Source: Bacteroidales bacterium (lineage in GTDB: Bacteria > Bacteroidota > Bacteroidia > Bacteroidales > Marinilabiliaceae). Taken from it: DNA of 53,039 nt. Below are positions 15,809-23,346 of the stretch, one piece after another. Each line of letters opens with the position of its first letter. Position 1 is the stretch's first letter. A program made the translations under genes and the position numbers. The notes beneath the pieces were generated by a model. That model was not told the origin of the DNA. It did not search any database and worked only from the letters and a program-made list of their open reading frames with translations. Where the stretch lies: contig JAKSLH010000020.1 in the NCBI GenBank assembly GCA_024401335.1, positions 1 to 53,039 of the forward strand, given 5' to 3'.

Positions 15809-17305
15809 ATGGAAAAAAATTTTGACAACAACGAGTCTGGCTACGGCTTCTCACCACGTCGTGAGGGTTCCGACAGATTCAACGCCCGCCGCGATGGCAG
15901 CCGTGAAAGCCGTCCACGCTTTAACCGCGATGGCAATAGCTACGGCAATCGTCCACGTTACAACAGCGAAAACGGCGAGAGCCGCCCACGCTACAACAGC
16001 TACAGCGATGGCGAAAGCCGCCCACGTTACAACAGCTACAACAACAACAATTCAGAACGACGTCCACGTTACAACAGCTATAACAGCGAGAACGGTGAGA
16101 GCCGCCCACGCTACAACAGCTACAACAACGACAATTCAGAACGACGCCCACGTTACAACAGCGAAAACGGCGAAAGCCGCCCTCGCTTCAACCGCAACAA
16201 CGATGGCGAAGGCCGTCCACGTTTCAACCGCTTCTCTTCAGAAGGCGGAGACCGTGAGCAGCGTCCAAGATATAACAGCGGCGAAGGTCGTCCTCGTTTC
16301 AACCGCAACAACGATGGCGAGAGCCGTCCACGTTTCAACCGCAACAACGATGGCGAAGGCCGTCCACGATTCAACCGCAACAACGATGGCGAAGGCCGTC
16401 CACGTTTCAACCGCAACAACGACTCACGCAACGGCCGTAGTGGCTATAGCGAGAGCCGTCCACGATTCAACAAAGACCATGGCTTCCATGCACGTCCTGT
16501 AGAGGGTCAGCAGAGATCATCTATCACTGAAGATCTTTTCGTTGAAAACGAGATGGCAGCGGTGGCAGAAGAGACAACAGTCATCTCAACAAAGATGCGT
16601 CTCAACCGATACATCGCTATGGCAGGCATCTGCAGCCGACGCGAGGCTGACGAACTTATCAAGCAGGGCTTTGTTAAGGTCAACGGCCAGGTTGTCACAG
16701 AGATGGGTGTAACTCTCCAGAAAGATGACGTCGTTGAATACCAGGGCCGTCAGCTCCAGGCTGAGCGCAAGGTTTACGTACTTCTCAACAAGCCAAAAGA
16801 TACTGTTACAACAACAGACGATCCAGAGGACAGACGTACAGTAATCGACCTTGTAGAGGGCGCTTGCGAAGAGCGTATCTACCCAGTAGGTCGCCTTGAC
16901 CGCAACACAACTGGCGTGATACTTCTCACAAACGACGGAGAACTCACAGAAAAGCTCATGCATCCAAGATACGGCGTAAGAAAGATATACCACGTATTCC
17001 TCGACAAGCATGTAACAGAAGACGACATGCGTAAGATGGTTGATGGCCTCGAACTCGAGGACGGACCTATCGCAGTTGATGACGTTCGCTTCGTTGACAA
17101 TGCCGACAAGAAGCAGGTTGGCGTTCAGATCCACTCTGGCCGTAACCGCATCGTTCGACGCATATTCGAACATCTCGGATATACAGTAGAAAAACTCGAC
17201 CGTGTATACTTCGCTGGTCTTACAAAGCTCAACCTCCCACGCGGCAAATGGCGTTTCTTGACTGATGCAGAGGTCAACAAGCTCAAGGCTGGTTTCTACA
17301 AGTAA
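15809..17305 (+). CDS. RluB/RsuA-type pseudouridine synthase with long Arg/Asn-rich repeat N-terminus
   Basis: A 498-residue protein, about twice the usual 240-300. Residues 1-240 are low-complexity, built from RPRYNS(Y/E)N and RPRFNRNNDGE units, strongly basic and disordered. The enzyme starts at about residue 263 with an S4 RNA-binding domain (MRLNRYIAMAGICSRREADE) followed by the RsuA/RluB catalytic domain with the uridine-modifying aspartate in YPVGRLDRNTTG and the C-terminal HSGRNRIVRRIFEHLGY. It should isomerise a uridine in 23S (RluB/RluE/RluF) or 16S (RsuA) rRNA. The tail could bind RNA, as RGG-like tails do, but this is inference. A terminator follows closely. Confidence 0.92.
   Translation: MEKNFDNNESGYGFSPRREGSDRFNARRDGSRESRPRFNRDGNSYGNRPRYNSENGESRPRYNSYSDGESRPRYNSYNNNNSERRPRYNSYNSENGESRPRYNSYNNDNSERRPRYNSENGESRPRFNRNNDGEGRPRFNRFSSEGGDREQRPRYNSGEGRPRFNRNNDGESRPRFNRNNDGEGRPRFNRNNDGEGRPRFNRNNDSRNGRSGYSESRPRFNKDHGFHARPVEGQQRSSITEDLFVENEMAAVAEETTVISTKMRLNRYIAMAGICSRREADELIKQGFVKVNGQVVTEMGVTLQKDDVVEYQGRQLQAERKVYVLLNKPKDTVTTTDDPEDRRTVIDLVEGACEERIYPVGRLDRNTTGVILLTNDGELTEKLMHPRYGVRKIYHVFLDKHVTEDDMRKMVDGLELEDGPIAVDDVRFVDNADKKQVGVQIHSGRNRIVRRIFEHLGYTVEKLDRVYFAGLTKLNLPRGKWRFLTDAEVNKLKAGFYK
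16286..16429 (+). repeat. Four 36-bp in-frame repeats in the synthase N-terminus
   Basis: Units start at 16286, 16322, 16358 and 16394, each encoding 12 residues of the form G/S-RPRFNRNNDGE; the last unit diverges in its final three codons. Copies are nearly identical in DNA, including third positions. Related shorter RPRYNS units precede them from about 15950. Confidence 0.9.
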
Positions 17306-17330
17306 ATCAATTACACAAGACATATTCTGA

Positions 17331-17371
17331 AGAGACGTGGCAACCTCAAAAGTGTGCCGCGTCTCTTTTTT
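17331..17371 (+). terminator. Terminator after the pseudouridine synthase gene, member of a shared palindrome family
   Basis: A 12-bp stem (17331-17342 with 17355-17366; one U-G pair), a 12-nt loop and six to seven T. The arms are identical to the inner arms of the palindrome at 2967-2996. Confidence 0.85.
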
Positions 17372-17403
17372 CAACTAACCCAATATCAATCAAAAACATC
17401 AAT

Positions 17404-18216
17404 ATGGCCTGCAAACTCGTTGTGCTGGATCTTGACGGCACACTCACAAACTCGGAGAAGAAACTGCCAAAGGAAAACTACGAGGCTCTTATGCGACTTC
17501 AGAAAAAAGGAGTACGCATAGCCCTGGCTTCGGGACGACCAACATACGGCATACAGCATTTGGCACGAGAATTGCAACTCAAAGATTATAACGGCTACAT
17601 AATGGCCTATAACGGAGGATTTGTAATCGACTGCACAACTGGCAAGGCTATGTCGCGCAACATACTGCCTCGAGACCTCTTCTCTGAATTGCGAGAGGCG
17701 TCTAAGGAGTATAATGCGGCGATCATCACATACGACGATGCCAACGATACGATACTCACCGAGACTGAGGGCAACAAATGGATTGAGCACGAAGCTTGGC
17801 TCAACAACCAGATGAACCTCAAGGTAGTAGCCGACATCAACGCGGCAGCACCGGCAGAACTGCCAAAGTGCCTTATGGTGGGAGAGCCTGAACACATGGC
17901 TGAGATAGAGCCACTGATGCAGAAGAGATTTCCTCAGCTGGCTATTTACCGTTCGTCACCATTTTTCCTCGAGATTGTTCCACAAGGCGTCGACAAGGCT
18001 AAGTCAATAGACAACCTCAGGAAGATGATCGACGTAGAAGTGAGCGAGATAGCAGCTTTCGGTGACGGATACAACGACATATCAATGGTCGAATATGCCG
18101 GCATCGGAGTAGCCATGGCCAATGGTTGTGACGAGATAAAGAAGGTGGCCAACTTCATCTCTGTCTCTAATGACGAAGCAGGAGTGGCCTACGCCATCGA
18201 CAAGCTCGGCCTGTAA
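17404..18216 (+). CDS. HAD-superfamily Cof-type phosphatase
   Basis: A 270-residue HAD hydrolase of the Cof (IIB) subfamily. Motif I is LDLDGTLTNSEK with the nucleophile Asp near residue 9, motif II lies in RIALASGRPTYG, and motif IV is FGDGYNDISMVEYAG; the C2 cap lies between. It removes phosphate from a small metabolite such as a sugar phosphate, nucleotide or flavin precursor; the substrate cannot be read from sequence. It starts 98 nt after the synthase stop, beyond the terminator, and 49 nt before the TonB-like gene. Confidence 0.93.
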   Translation: MACKLVVLDLDGTLTNSEKKLPKENYEALMRLQKKGVRIALASGRPTYGIQHLARELQLKDYNGYIMAYNGGFVIDCTTGKAMSRNILPRDLFSELREASKEYNAAIITYDDANDTILTETEGNKWIEHEAWLNNQMNLKVVADINAAAPAELPKCLMVGEPEHMAEIEPLMQKRFPQLAIYRSSPFFLEIVPQGVDKAKSIDNLRKMIDVEVSEIAAFGDGYNDISMVEYAGIGVAMANGCDEIKKVANFISVSNDEAGVAYAIDKLGL

Positions 18217-18265
18217 CACCATTGCCAGCTATCAAACACGTTGAACTGCAATAAAACGAGAAACT

Positions 18266-18904
18266 ATGCGTACCCTACTTGTCATAATCCTCAGCCTCTT
18301 GTCGCTGACTGCTCTTGCACAGAGCAAGACCGTCAAGACGAAAAACATAACTCGCAACCGCGACATATATGTTGAGAAATATTCCGCATTGGCTTCAGAC
18401 ACTTCGGTCAAGCATGGCACGTATAAGCTTCTCTACAAGGGCAAGGTCATAGAGACTGGCGACTACAAGAAGGGTGAGCGCATCGGTCCGTGGACTTTCT
18501 ATAACCTGAAGGACGAGGTGGAGTTCATATACGACTACGACAAGAATCTTCCGTTTCAGATAATGCCTCATTACGGCTCCGTATACAGTGCGAAACAGTT
18601 CCCTAGCCTTTTCCTCGGCAGCCCGCTTATCCCCTATCATTTCATCGCCCGCAGCACCTACTATCCTGTAAAAGAATCGGGCAACAAAAGGGACTGCAAG
18701 GTGGTGCTGGCTCTCGAGATCAACGCCAACGGTCGCATGACTGGCTATCACCTTGAGACATCAAGCCGTGATGACTTCAACCGCGTTGTGCTCGATGCCG
18801 CTTCACGAATACCTAAGCATTGGCGATGGGTGCCTGCACGCGAAGGCGGACGCAACATACCTAGCAACTACCGCATCACTTTGATATTCGAGGCTGTTGA
18901 CTGA
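18266..18904 (+). CDS. Periplasmic protein with MORN-like repeats and a TonB-like C-terminus
   Basis: A 212-residue product with a signal peptide (MRTLLVIILSLLSLTALAQS). Residues 50-85 (HGTYKLLYKGKVIETGDYKKGERIGPWTFYN) resemble MORN-type beta repeats. The last 75 residues match the TonB C-terminal fold (VVLALEINANGRMTGYHLETSS, WVPAREGGRNIPSNYRITLIFE). There is no Pro-rich linker and the N-terminal helix looks cleavable, so it is probably not a true energy transducer. Bacteroidetes have many such short TonB-domain proteins of unknown job. Confidence 0.75.
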   Translation: MRTLLVIILSLLSLTALAQSKTVKTKNITRNRDIYVEKYSALASDTSVKHGTYKLLYKGKVIETGDYKKGERIGPWTFYNLKDEVEFIYDYDKNLPFQIMPHYGSVYSAKQFPSLFLGSPLIPYHFIARSTYYPVKESGNKRDCKVVLALEINANGRMTGYHLETSSRDDFNRVVLDAASRIPKHWRWVPAREGGRNIPSNYRITLIFEAVD

Positions 18905-18965
18905 TTTTTTTACAAAACGTGCCGAAAAAGTTTGTTGTAGTTAAACTAATTTAACAAAAAAGTGT

Positions 18966-18973
18966 TAGCTTTG
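18966..18973 (+). promoter_or_regulatory. -7 promoter box of the DJ-1-family gene
   Basis: TAGCTTTG matches TAnnTTTG. The ATG at 19025 lies 51 nt downstream. Confidence 0.5.
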
Positions 18974-19024
18974 CAACAGTATTCAAAGTAATGTCAGGTG
19001 CAGTCCGACACCAGTATTTTGACC

Positions 19025-19576
19025 ATGGGAAAGAAAGCTATAGTTTTTTTGGCAGACGGTTTTGAAGAGACAGAGGCATTGGCTCCTGTCGATATAATGC
19101 GTCGTTGTGGCATAGAAGTCACTCTAACAACAATCAACGCTACACGTAGCGTAACCAGCTCGCATAACATCACATTAACAGCCGACAAGACGATTGCCGA
19201 AGGTATTGGCGAATATGACCTTCTCATGATCCCTGGTGGTATGCCGGGCACATCCAACCTCAACGCCAACCAGCTGGTGAAGGACGAAGTGGTCCGCGCC
19301 AACAACAATGGCAAGTGGATTGCTGCTATTTGTGCCGGACCAATGATACTTGGTCAGCTCGGATTGCTCAAGGGCAAGAATGCGACTTGCTTCCCAGGAT
19401 TTGAGCAGTATCTTGAAGGTGCCAACGTTACAGGCACAGGAGTGGTCAGAGATGGCAACATCATAACCGCCATCGGCGCCGGCGCATCTATAAAACTGGG
19501 CATTGAAATTGTAAGTGCCGTCATCGATAAAGAGACTGGCGACAAGGTTGCATCACAAATACAGATGAACAAGTAA
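19025..19576 (+). CDS. DJ-1/PfpI-family protein (YajL-like)
   Basis: A 183-residue DJ-1-superfamily protein. It begins MGKKAIVFLADGFEETEALA, with the conserved Glu of the family, and carries the reactive cysteine in AAICAGPMILGQLG and the CFPGFE loop. A GTG at 18998 would add nine residues with no family similarity, so the ATG at 19025 was chosen. DJ-1 proteins are linked to protection from reactive carbonyls or to deglycase and chaperone activity, and the exact role is debated. It is followed after 10 nt by a lipoprotein gene, so the two are probably cotranscribed. Confidence 0.92.
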   Translation: MGKKAIVFLADGFEETEALAPVDIMRRCGIEVTLTTINATRSVTSSHNITLTADKTIAEGIGEYDLLMIPGGMPGTSNLNANQLVKDEVVRANNNGKWIAAICAGPMILGQLGLLKGKNATCFPGFEQYLEGANVTGTGVVRDGNIITAIGAGASIKLGIEIVSAVIDKETGDKVASQIQMNK

Positions 19577-19586
19577 AAGAGACCTG

Positions 19587-20276
19587 ATGTCAGCGATGAG
19601 ACAATTGATAATGAGTTTTCTATTGGCAGTAACGCTCGCTAGCTGCTCCTTGTTCTATCACAAGGCAGACAAGCAGAGCTCAGAGCTGTCGGGCATCATC
19701 CCATTCCAGGAAGACGGCACAGGCACGTATGCCATGGAAGCTCGCTACTCTAACTGGCCAGACCCCGACACTCTTATCATATACATCGACGGACTTCGCT
19801 ACAAGGTGTCCGCAACGGGCAAGGTGTTCGACCCGAACGGAAACAAACAATATGATTTCGGCAATGAATATCCTATAGAGCAGCTTTTCTTCTTCCAGAA
19901 AGGACGCGATCTGTTCCTGTTCTACACCGATGTAGATATAAATGGAGCTGGCTCGTTTGTAAAGAGAATGTCGATCGACTCAGGCAAGATGATTTGGGAA
20001 ATAGAGGTAGAAGGCTTCTCCTTCTCTCGTCCACTCGTTCGCGGACAGTTCGCCTACATAGGAACAATAGGACTCATTGGTAAGCTCAAGCTCAAGAACG
20101 GAGCCTTCGACTGGAAATTCTCTGGATTGGGCAACAACGGACGATTCAACCATTTCCGCGACATCGACTTCCCCGACGAGAAACACGTGCGTTTTGTTTC
20201 TCCTCACCCATTTTCTAATCACTCCGACACAATCATTGTCAACGACATCACCGGTGTGATAAAAAGCATGAACTAG
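19587..20276 (+). CDS. Hypothetical lipoprotein
   Basis: A 229-residue protein with a lipoprotein signal (MSFLLAVTLASCSLFYHK; lipobox L-A-S-C). A second ATG at 19596 fits the signal peptide better and may be the true start. The mature part is rich in beta-strand pattern, with repeated short motifs such as KMIWEIEVEGFSFSRPLVRGQFAYIGTIGLIGKLKLKNGAFDWKFS that recall PQQ/WD-type beta-propeller blades, though too few for a full propeller. The function is unknown. It is the second gene after the DJ-1 gene and ends 3 nt from the convergent 88-residue gene. Confidence 0.75.
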   Translation: MSAMRQLIMSFLLAVTLASCSLFYHKADKQSSELSGIIPFQEDGTGTYAMEARYSNWPDPDTLIIYIDGLRYKVSATGKVFDPNGNKQYDFGNEYPIEQLFFFQKGRDLFLFYTDVDINGAGSFVKRMSIDSGKMIWEIEVEGFSFSRPLVRGQFAYIGTIGLIGKLKLKNGAFDWKFSGLGNNGRFNHFRDIDFPDEKHVRFVSPHPFSNHSDTIIVNDITGVIKSMN

Positions 20277-20279
20277 CCT

Positions 20280-20546
20280 TTATTTCTCTGGCTCACCAAT
20301 CAAAACATCAATACCTTCTGTCTCAAGCTTTGCAATAAGCTTAGAGCATATATTGTCAGAGCACAAGAGACTGACCTTGACATGAGGGTCCTTAGTGTGA
20401 ATGGCATTGGCCACTTCAATGAGCGAATCAGCATCTTTCACGAGCAGACGACGTGAGACAAAACGTATGATGGCAATATGATCAGGGCCAATATATTCTA
20501 TGCAAGTCTTAGCAGACAAGCCGTAACGTTGACTAAGGCTTTCCAT
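20280..20546 (-). CDS. Small hypothetical protein (88 residues)
   Basis: Not recognised. It is soluble, with an alternating strand/helix pattern (HIAIIRFVSRRLLV, DADSLIEVANAI, VKVSLLCSDNICSKLIAKLETEGIDVLIG) that suggests a small alpha/beta fold. It starts 12 nt after the stop of the DUF493 gene and is probably cotranscribed with it. No motif supports a function. Confidence 0.65.
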   Translation of the reverse strand: MESLSQRYGLSAKTCIEYIGPDHIAIIRFVSRRLLVKDADSLIEVANAIHTKDPHVKVSLLCSDNICSKLIAKLETEGIDVLIGEPEK

Positions 20547-20558
20547 ATCTATAACAAT

Positions 20559-20849
20559 TTAAAGTGAGATAACCCCCTCAATAGCAGTAGCGCGTGTAAC
20601 AGCGTCGATAATAGAATCGGCAGAAGGCATATTATTGACATGAGTAACCGACACATAATGGAGGTCTTTACTAGGTTTGAAAGTCGTCTGTCCGCCTTGA
20701 GGCAATGTCTCGACGACAGCATTCACGCGGCCGTTGCTGTTAGGGACGATGAATTTGAACATATATTTGAGAGGCCACTTTTCGGTTTTCAGCAATTGCA
20801 ATCTGAGACGTTCAAGCGTTTCTACATTCTTCTGTTGAACAACATTCAT
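20559..20849 (-). CDS. DUF493 (YbeD-like) protein
   Basis: A 96-residue protein when started at the ATG at 20849; an upstream in-frame codon at 20888 would overlap the -7 box and was rejected. It has the YbeD/DUF493 pattern of an ACT-like fold: YMFKFIVPNSNGRVNAVVETLP, then SVTHVNNMPSADSIIDAVTRATAIEGVISL. In proteobacteria YbeD lies next to lipB; here the neighbour is an unknown small gene. The role is unknown and probably regulatory by ligand binding. Confidence 0.85.
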   Translation of the reverse strand: MNVVQQKNVETLERLRLQLLKTEKWPLKYMFKFIVPNSNGRVNAVVETLPQGGQTTFKPSKDLHYVSVTHVNNMPSADSIIDAVTRATAIEGVISL

Positions 20850-20885
20850 AATGAGGTATAATTCAAAATAGGAGTATAATCGTCG

Positions 20886-20934
20886 CAAATATATAGAAAT
20901 CTCTTATATCATACGACTAAAATTCATATCTTTG
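20886..20934. promoter_or_regulatory. Divergent -7 boxes for the DUF493 gene and panB
   Basis: Minus-strand TATATTTG (20893-20886) faces the DUF493 gene; plus-strand TATCTTTG (20927-20934) faces panB. Both fit TAnnTTTG, and each lies 24-37 nt from its start codon. Confidence 0.6.
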
Positions 20935-20957
20935 TTATTAACTAAACATCGCACATT

Positions 20958-21779
20958 ATGTCAGCAGCAGTAGACACTAAAGTAAAAAAAGTCACGACTC
21001 AGCGCTTCATAGAGATGAAGCAGCGAGGCGAGAAGATATCCATGCTTACATCCTACGACTTCTCGATGGCGAGGATAGTAGATGGTGCAGGCATAGACGC
21101 CATTCTAGTAGGCGACTCGGCATCGAATGTAATGGCAGGATGGGACACCACCCTACCGATCACGCTTGACCAGATGATATATCATGGTGCATCGGTTGTA
21201 CGTGCTGTGAAGCGAGCACTTGTCGTTGTTGACCTGCCTTTCGGAACCTACCAGGGCAACTCTAAGGAGGCTCTTAGCTCGGCCATCAGAGTGATGAAGG
21301 AAACCGGAGCCGACGCTATCAAGATCGAGGGCGGCGAGGAGATCATCGAATCTGTTCAGCGCATATTGTCGGCCGGCATCCCTATCATGGGCCATCTCGG
21401 ACTAACACCTCAGTCTATCAATAAATTCGGCACATTTGCTGTCCGTGCCACAGAAGAGGCTGAAGCTCAGAAGCTCATTCGCGACGCTCACCTGCTCGAA
21501 GATGCAGGTTGCTTTGCCATTGTTCTCGAGAAGATACCGGCAGAGCTAGCTGCGAGAGTAGCAAGAGAACTGAAGATACCAATCATCGGCATAGGAGCCG
21601 GTCATGAAGTAGATGGTCAGGTGTTAGTAGTGCATGACATGCTAGGCATTACAAATGAGTTCTCGCCACGTTTCCTACGTCGCTACCATCATCTATACGA
21701 AGAGATATCGAGTGCAGTAGAGAACTACGTAAAAGACGTCAAAGAGGTGAATTTCCCTAACGACAAGGAGCAGTACTAA
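20958..21779 (+). CDS. panB: 3-methyl-2-oxobutanoate hydroxymethyltransferase
   Basis: A 273-residue enzyme of normal length. Recognisable segments are [70 protein letters not shown] and [22 protein letters not shown]. It adds a hydroxymethyl group from 5,10-methylene-THF to alpha-ketoisovalerate, giving ketopantoate for pantothenate and CoA. It is a single gene with its own -7 box and a strong terminator at 21822-21851; panC and panD are not adjacent. Confidence 0.97.
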   Translation: MSAAVDTKVKKVTTQRFIEMKQRGEKISMLTSYDFSMARIVDGAGIDAILVGDSASNVMAGWDTTLPITLDQMIYHGASVVRAVKRALVVVDLPFGTYQGNSKEALSSAIRVMKETGADAIKIEGGEEIIESVQRILSAGIPIMGHLGLTPQSINKFGTFAVRATEEAEAQKLIRDAHLLEDAGCFAIVLEKIPAELAARVARELKIPIIGIGAGHEVDGQVLVVHDMLGITNEFSPRFLRRYHHLYEEISSAVENYVKDVKEVNFPNDKEQY

Positions 21780-21821
21780 CGACGCCCTGCCCTCGCGACG
21801 GATTCCAGCCGCATCATACAG

Positions 21822-21851
21822 TCCTCCTCTCTTGCGAGTGGAGGATTTTTT
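21822..21851 (+). terminator. Intrinsic terminator of panB
   Basis: A 10-position stem (21822-21831 with 21836-21845, one T-T mismatch), loop TTGC, then six T. Confidence 0.9.
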
Positions 21852-21860
21852 CGTCATTTA

Positions 21861-21869
21861 CCCCCCCCC
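21861..21869 (+). repeat. Poly-C tract of nine next to the CE15 promoter
   Basis: An uninterrupted run of nine C ends 4 nt before the -33 box of the next gene. It is the longest G/C homopolymer noticed in the window. Confidence 0.85.
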
Positions 21870-21873
21870 TTTA

Positions 21874-21905
21874 TTTGTGCGAACGCTACGAAGAGGTTAT
21901 ATTTG
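21874..21905 (+). promoter_or_regulatory. Promoter of the CE15 esterase gene
   Basis: TTTG (21874-21877), 20-nt spacer, TATATTTG (21898-21905): a full Bacteroidetes consensus promoter. It overlaps the TTG at 21875, which rules that codon out as the start; the ATG at 21938 is 32 nt downstream. Confidence 0.8.
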
Positions 21906-21937
21906 CGTGGTTCAATCTATTTAGAAATTCTTATACT

Positions 21938-23167
21938 ATGAGCAAACAAATCATCTCGGCACTCTTATGTGCCCCACTTTGCATTAACGCTGTTGCGCAA
22001 GATATCCCTGCTGTTTACGAAGTGGAAAACACAGGAGCACACTTCTCTTCTCCTGCCATGCCCAACATCGACGGACTCAGATACTGCCAAGAACTTACCG
22101 ATCCTCTCGAATGGAGCGACGGTAGTGGACGCATTGCTTCATTTGATGAATGGGCTAAGCGACGCAATGAGATAGCCAACGAGATAATGCACTATGAGAT
22201 AGGCACTAAGCCTGCTGTCAATCGAGAGAATATCAAGGCCCGCATGGATGGCGACACGCTATACGTAGATATCACAATAGGTAGCAACACGCTAACACTT
22301 CGCACAGAGATAGAATATCCGGTGACAGGCGAGGCTCCATACGCTCTGATGATAGGCACCAGTCACATATCGTTGCCTGGCGATGTCATGGCCGACAGAC
22401 CAATTGCTAAGCTGACATTCCACGAGCGACAGGTCAACGGATACAGCCAGTTTAGAGGCGACCTCGACAGGAAAAACTACGGCTTTGTGAAGCTCTACCC
22501 TGACCTCATCAACAACGGCGCCTACAGTGAGTGGACATGGGGCGTGAGCCGACTGATCGACGCTCTGCAGATATTGGGACCAGAGGTGACCCGCATCGAC
22601 ACTAAGAGAATAGGCGTGACAGGATGTTCGTATGCAGGCAAGATGGCGTTGTTTAGCGGAGCCTTCGACGAGCGCATAGCTCTCACCATAGCTCAGGAGC
22701 CCGGTGGCGGAGGTGCGGCTGCATGGCGTGTATCACATACAATGACCGAAGTAGAAGACCTCGACAGAACCGACTATCACTGGTTCAAAGAGTCACTCAA
22801 GGAACAGTTCCACGGCGATAGCGTATATTACCTGCCCTACGACCATCACGAGCTATGTGCAATGATATTCCCTAGAGCGTTGCTCGTACTGGGCAACCCC
22901 GACTACAAATGGCTCGCCGACGGTTCTGCCTACGTGTCCGTCAATGCGGCACGTAAGGTTTGGGAGACATTTGGCGTAGAAGACAGGATAGGCTATTCGA
23001 TATTAGCCAACCATCCACATTGCCAGCTGCCACGCGAGCAATATAACGAAGTGATGATGTTTATCGACAAATTCCTGCTCGGCAAGAAAGACATCGACAC
23101 CCAGAATGTCAGAATAGCGCCCATGTTCGACGGCGTAACAGACCTCGACAAATGGATAAAGGAGTAA
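21938..23167 (+). CDS. Carbohydrate esterase family 15, probable glucuronoyl esterase
   Basis: A 409-residue secreted alpha/beta hydrolase; the signal is MSKQIISALLCAPLCINAVAQ. The nucleophile is Ser 231 in VTGCSYAGKMALFSGAF, the acid lies in TIAQEPGGGGAA and the base histidine in ANHPHCQLP, the CE15 triad layout. CE15 enzymes split ester bonds between glucuronic acid of xylan and lignin alcohols. The usual nucleophile motif is GCSRxGK, where Arg helps the oxyanion hole; here Tyr stands in that place. It is a lone gene, with no xylanase nearby, with a consensus promoter and an adjacent poly-C tract. Confidence 0.85.
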   Translation: MSKQIISALLCAPLCINAVAQDIPAVYEVENTGAHFSSPAMPNIDGLRYCQELTDPLEWSDGSGRIASFDEWAKRRNEIANEIMHYEIGTKPAVNRENIKARMDGDTLYVDITIGSNTLTLRTEIEYPVTGEAPYALMIGTSHISLPGDVMADRPIAKLTFHERQVNGYSQFRGDLDRKNYGFVKLYPDLINNGAYSEWTWGVSRLIDALQILGPEVTRIDTKRIGVTGCSYAGKMALFSGAFDERIALTIAQEPGGGGAAAWRVSHTMTEVEDLDRTDYHWFKESLKEQFHGDSVYYLPYDHHELCAMIFPRALLVLGNPDYKWLADGSAYVSVNAARKVWETFGVEDRIGYSILANHPHCQLPREQYNEVMMFIDKFLLGKKDIDTQNVRIAPMFDGVTDLDKWIKE

Positions 23168-23265
23168 ACCTCTAACTTGATATCATTCTCTACGTCCTCA
23201 AGGTGTTATCTGTCACTAGTAGGCATTCAATATGAACAAGACCTTCTAGAATTTGTTTGTAGATT

Positions 23266-23301
23266 ATGTAACCTTCCCTGTTAATGTAACCTTCCCTGTT
23301 A
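23266..23301. repeat. Perfect 18-bp tandem duplication
   Basis: Two identical 18-nt units (23266-23283 and 23284-23301), each ATGTAACCTTCCCTGTTA, lie just upstream of the -7 box (TATATTTG, 23322-23329) of the next gene. Confidence 0.9.
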
Positions 23302-23346
23302 GTTGGACTGCGATTTATTGGTATATTTGCTAAATATATATTGAAT

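Noticed and set aside
16286-16429. Regularly spaced 36-bp repeats that look CRISPR-like
   Set aside because: They are contiguous, have no unique spacers, are a multiple of three in length and are in frame in a protein-coding gene; no cas genes are present.
16153-16431. Arginine-rich minus-strand open frame with repeats
   Set aside because: It is the antisense shadow of the repeat part of the pseudouridine synthase gene, with no promoter or family similarity.
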